A stretch of DNA of 64,000 nucleotides, from positions 1 to 64,000 of the forward strand of contig NZ_BJND01000045.1 in NCBI RefSeq assembly GCF_006539505.1. The letters run 5' to 3'. Position 1 is the first letter of the stretch; every line of letters starts with the position of its first letter. The translations under genes and the position numbers were made by a program. The DNA is from Streptomyces spinoverrucosus (GTDB lineage Bacteria; Actinomycetota; Actinomycetes; Streptomycetales; Streptomycetaceae). A model generated the notes under the pieces. That model saw only the letters and a list, made by a program, of their open reading frames with translations. It did not search any database and was not told the DNA's origin. Of this stretch, positions 61,335-64,000 are shown one piece after another.

Positions 61335-63246
61335 TACGACGGCCAGGTCGGCCCCCGCACCGGGTCCGGTGCGCCTCGTCGCCGACCTGCTGCGGACGGC
61401 GCTGGACGGGCAGGGCCACGGTGACCTCGCCGTGTCGGTGCGTGCGCTGGGCTTCGGCGACGCGTTCGCCGAGGGCCGCAGCCCCCGCACGCAGGGCACC
61501 GTCCCCGTCCACCTGTACGCGCGGCAGGCCATCGTCGGCCCCTTCCCCGGCGACGGCGCGTCGCCCTGCCCGCAGTGCCTGACCAGGCGCTGGCAGGCGG
61601 TCCGTTCGGTGGCGCTGCGCGACGCCCTCGAACTGGGCGGCGCCACGCACGAGTCCGGGCCCTGGCCGTACGCCGTCCCGTTCGCCGCCGACGCGCTCGC
61701 CTCGCTCGTGGCCCAGGCACACGCGCACCCGGCGCGCGAGCCCTTCCCGGACGTCCATGTGCTGGACCTGGAGTCGCTGTCGGTCCGCCGGTATCCCCTC
61801 GTCCCCGACCCCCAGTGCCCGGCCTGCTCCCGGCCCGTCCCCGACACGCCCGAGGGCGCCGTCGTCACCCTGGCCCCCGCGCCGAAGCACGCGCCGGGGA
61901 CCTTCCGGCTGCGGAGCATCGAGGCGTACGACATCGATGTGGCGGCCTTCGCGAACCCGGTGTGCGGTGCGCTCGGCCCGTCCGTCGTCCAGGATGTCTC
62001 GTCCACGTCCACGTCGGCGACCATCGGCTGCTTCTCGATGCGTTCCGGGGAGTATCTGCGGGAGACGTTCTGGGGCGGACACGCGAGCTCGTTCGACACC
62101 AGTGCGCGGATCGGAGTCCTCGAAGGGCTGGAGCGGTACGCGGGCATGCGGGCGCGCGGCAAGCGGACGACGGTGACCGGGACGCTCGACGAGTTCGGCG
62201 CCGACGCGGTCGACCCGAGGCAGGTGGGGCTCTACTCGGAGGCGTTCCACCGGGAGAATCCGCACGTCCTGCCGTTCACGCCGGACCGTGAGATCCCTTG
62301 GGTGTGGGGCTACTCCCTGCGGGACCGGGCTCCGCGGCTGGTGCCCGAGATCCTGACGTACTATCACGCGCCCGGCCTGGAGAACCGGTTCGTCCAGGAG
62401 AGCTCCAACGGCTGTGCGTCTGGCGGCTGTGTCGAGGAGGCGGTCTACTTCGGCCTGATGGAGGTCGTCGAGCGGGACGCCTTCCTCCTCGCCTGGTACG
62501 GGCGGCAGCCGCTGCCGGAGATCGACCCCGCCACCAGCGCCCGCCCCGCCACCCGGCACATGGTGGACCGGCTGGCGATGTACGGCTACCGGGCCCGATT
62601 CTTCGACACCCGCATCACCTTCCCGATCCCCGTGGTCACCGGCGTCGCGGAACGAGTGGACGGCGGCCTGGGCCGGATGTGCTTCGGCGCGGGCGCCGGG
62701 CTCGATCCGGAGTCCGCGCTGGACGCGGCGTTGTGCGAGATAGCCACCGACGCGGTCAATCTCCAGGGCAGATCCCTGCGCGACGAGGCCAGGCTGCGCG
62801 CCATGGCGGAGGACTTCTCGAGGGTGACCGCGCTGCACGACCACCCGCTCGTCTACGGCATCCCCGAGATGGGCGTCCACGCCGACTTCCTGCTGCGTGC
62901 CCCGGCCACGCGGCCGCCGCTCGCGGTCTCCGATCTCGCCTGGCCGGACGACTGCGGTGCGCCCGCCTCGGCCGACCTGCGGGACGACCTGGAGCGGTGT
63001 GTCGCCGCGGTGGCCGCCGCCGGGTTCGACGTGGTGGTCGTGGACCAGACCCTGCCCGAGCAGCGGCGGCTGGGCCTGCACACCTTCAGCGTCCTCGTCC
63101 CGGGGCTGCTGCCGATCGACTTCGGCTGGTCGCGCCAGCGTGCCCTGGGCATGCCGCGGCTGCGCACCGCACTGCGCGAGGCGGGGCTGCGCGAGCGGGA
63201 CCTGGAACCGGCCGACCTCAATCCGGCCCCGCACCCGTTCCCGTGA
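61324..63246 (+). CDS. YcaO azoline-forming cyclodehydratase
   Basis: A 640-residue YcaO enzyme (GTG start, coupled to the preceding gene). It uses ATP to cyclise Cys, Ser or Thr of a precursor peptide to thiazolines/oxazolines. The N-terminal 200 residues carry a second four-cysteine site (C82, C85 in PCPQC; C165, C168 in QCPAC) typical of E1-derived segments. The YcaO core has the ATP/Mg-binding ILEGLER-type motif (VLEGLERYAG, 265-274), SNGCASGG (361-368) and EEAVYFGLMEVVERDAFLLA (371-390). The C-terminus ends NPAPHPFP, the PxPxP-type tail needed by cyclodehydratase YcaO proteins. Everything required for catalysis seems present. Confidence 0.9.
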   Translation: MSVSTTARSAPAPGPVRLVADLLRTALDGQGHGDLAVSVRALGFGDAFAEGRSPRTQGTVPVHLYARQAIVGPFPGDGASPCPQCLTRRWQAVRSVALRDALELGGATHESGPWPYAVPFAADALASLVAQAHAHPAREPFPDVHVLDLESLSVRRYPLVPDPQCPACSRPVPDTPEGAVVTLAPAPKHAPGTFRLRSIEAYDIDVAAFANPVCGALGPSVVQDVSSTSTSATIGCFSMRSGEYLRETFWGGHASSFDTSARIGVLEGLERYAGMRARGKRTTVTGTLDEFGADAVDPRQVGLYSEAFHRENPHVLPFTPDREIPWVWGYSLRDRAPRLVPEILTYYHAPGLENRFVQESSNGCASGGCVEEAVYFGLMEVVERDAFLLAWYGRQPLPEIDPATSARPATRHMVDRLAMYGYRARFFDTRITFPIPVVTGVAERVDGGLGRMCFGAGAGLDPESALDAALCEIATDAVNLQGRSLRDEARLRAMAEDFSRVTALHDHPLVYGIPEMGVHADFLLRAPATRPPLAVSDLAWPDDCGAPASADLRDDLERCVAAVAAAGFDVVVVDQTLPEQRRLGLHTFSVLVPGLLPIDFGWSRQRALGMPRLRTALREAGLRERDLEPADLNPAPHPFP

Positions 63247-63302
63247 CCGCCCGACCCGCACCGCACTGCTCCAAGCCCCATGCCACAGCAGAGGAGACTT
63301 CC

Positions 63303-64000
63303 ATGGGCTACGCCCATGAATACGCCACGGCCATCATGCACCGGGGCCGTGTTCCGATGGAGCCGGCCGACTTCGTGCCCGACTGGGCGGACCGGCCGCG
63401 CAAGGCGAAGTACTACCCGGGTGCCGAGTCGTTCCCGCTGCCCGACACGACGTACCCCTCGCACGCCACGGTGACGGCCGGCTGCCTGCCCGACGGCAAT
63501 TCCGGCGAGGCACTGCCCTTCTCGCTGCCCCTGCTGTCCGGCATGCTGCTGGACTCCTACGGGCTGGTGGGCAGACGCCTCGGCGTGCAGGCCAACACCG
63601 ACCTCGGGGCCCTCCCCCACTACCCGCAGGCCAACTGGTCCCGGGGCACGGCCTCGGGCGGCGGTCTGTATCCCGTGAGCGTCTACTGGGTCTCGGGCCC
63701 GTCCGGACCACTCGCGCCCGGCGCGCACTACTACTCCCCGCCGCACCACGCCATGCAGCGCCTTTTGGCGGGCGACGTGAGCGGCGAGGTCCGCGCGGCC
63801 CTCGGGGCGCACGGCGAGGCGACGGACCAGTACCTGGTGCTGGGCGTCAAGTACTGGCAGAACGCGTTCAAGTACAACAGTTTCTCCTTCCACGCCGTGA
63901 GCATGGACGTCGGAGCGCTGCTGCAGACCTGGCACATCTGGGCACGTGCCCGTGGACTGCGGCTGGCACCCGCCCTCTGGTTCGACGAGGCACGGCTGTC
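63303..64000 (+). CDS. SagB-type azoline dehydrogenase (partial, cut by window end)
   Basis: The first 232 codons of an FMN-dependent nitroreductase-fold enzyme that oxidises azolines to azoles. ATG 63303 has GAGGAG upstream. Visible motifs: YPSHATVTAGCLPDG, LLLDSYGLVGRRLG-like start of the fold (LSGMLLDSYGLVGRRLG), RGTASGGGLYPVSVYWVSG with the FMN-phosphate Arg/Ser region, and FKYNSFSFHAVSMDVGALLQ. The rest lies beyond the window. It completes the core synthetase of a thiazole/oxazole-modified peptide. Confidence 0.85.
   Translation, partial: MGYAHEYATAIMHRGRVPMEPADFVPDWADRPRKAKYYPGAESFPLPDTTYPSHATVTAGCLPDGNSGEALPFSLPLLSGMLLDSYGLVGRRLGVQANTDLGALPHYPQANWSRGTASGGGLYPVSVYWVSGPSGPLAPGAHYYSPPHHAMQRLLAGDVSGEVRAALGAHGEATDQYLVLGVKYWQNAFKYNSFSFHAVSMDVGALLQTWHIWARARGLRLAPALWFDEARL

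Noticed and set aside
59082..62162. Very long minus-strand frame opposite the E1-like and YcaO genes
   Set aside because: It is the reverse image of two genes with clear domains and motifs; no start signal or domain supports it.
1..64000. CRISPR array or cas genes
   Set aside because: No regularly spaced repeats and no Cas-like proteins were seen.
1..64000. Ribosomal RNA genes or a replication origin
   Set aside because: No conserved rRNA stretches and no DnaA-box cluster were noticed.

Overview
The window reads as a Streptomyces-like actinomycete chromosome: very high GC, strongly GC-biased third codon positions in the intact genes, GTG/TTG starts, many secreted proteins, SpoIIE-type phosphatases with HATPase domains, a SARP regulator carrying a TTA codon, a snapalysin protease and a RiPP (azole peptide) locus. 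All calls are from reading the sequence; no database search was run.

Left part (about 1-40 kb) is accessory and heavily eroded. It holds relics of a GrpB-like gene, an aminoglycoside-phosphotransferase-like gene, IS21, ISL3, IS30 and IS110 elements, an aldo/keto reductase, an NTF2-like protein, LysE, SRAP, LacI, a class V aminotransferase, two tandem S8 proteases and a cupin. Among them stand apparently intact genes: a ribbon-helix-helix/Doc-like toxin-antitoxin pair beside an extra NAD-dependent DNA ligase, an MFS exporter, a phospholipase-D protein, a large membrane sensor phosphatase, a solute-binding lipoprotein, a divergent TetR/SDR pair with two palindromic operators, a vanadium-type haloperoxidase, a GH27 alpha-galactosidase and a GH5 endoglucanase. 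At 13892-13966 lies a tRNA-Glu(CUC) whose 3' half precedes its 5' half: every stem of the cloverleaf is complete once the order is swapped, and the flanks are complementary. This is the most unusual object in the window.

Middle part (41.2-48.1 kb) is an intact minus-strand operon for four-carbon sugar acids: ltnD, otnK, otnC, an MFS permease, otnI, denD and a FadR-type regulator. Together they convert L-threonate and D-erythronate to 2-oxo-tetronate, isomerise and phosphorylate it, and decarboxylate the product to dihydroxyacetone phosphate. A perfect TGTGA-N6-TCACA site lies upstream of ltnD.

Right part (48-57 kb) has a truncated GAF/SpoIIE gene, an IS21 relic, an HxlR/thioesterase pair, a gamma-class carbonic anhydrase, a LacI relic, snapalysin and a second large SpoIIE phosphatase. 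From 57.1 kb to the window edge is the start of a thiazole/oxazole-modified peptide cluster: a SARP activator with a TTA codon at position 9, an E1-like leader-binding protein with an RRE, a YcaO cyclodehydratase ending in a PxPxP-type tail, and a SagB-type azoline dehydrogenase cut by the window end. The precursor peptide is not certain: two small ORFs upstream of the SARP are weak candidates, and it may lie beyond the window.
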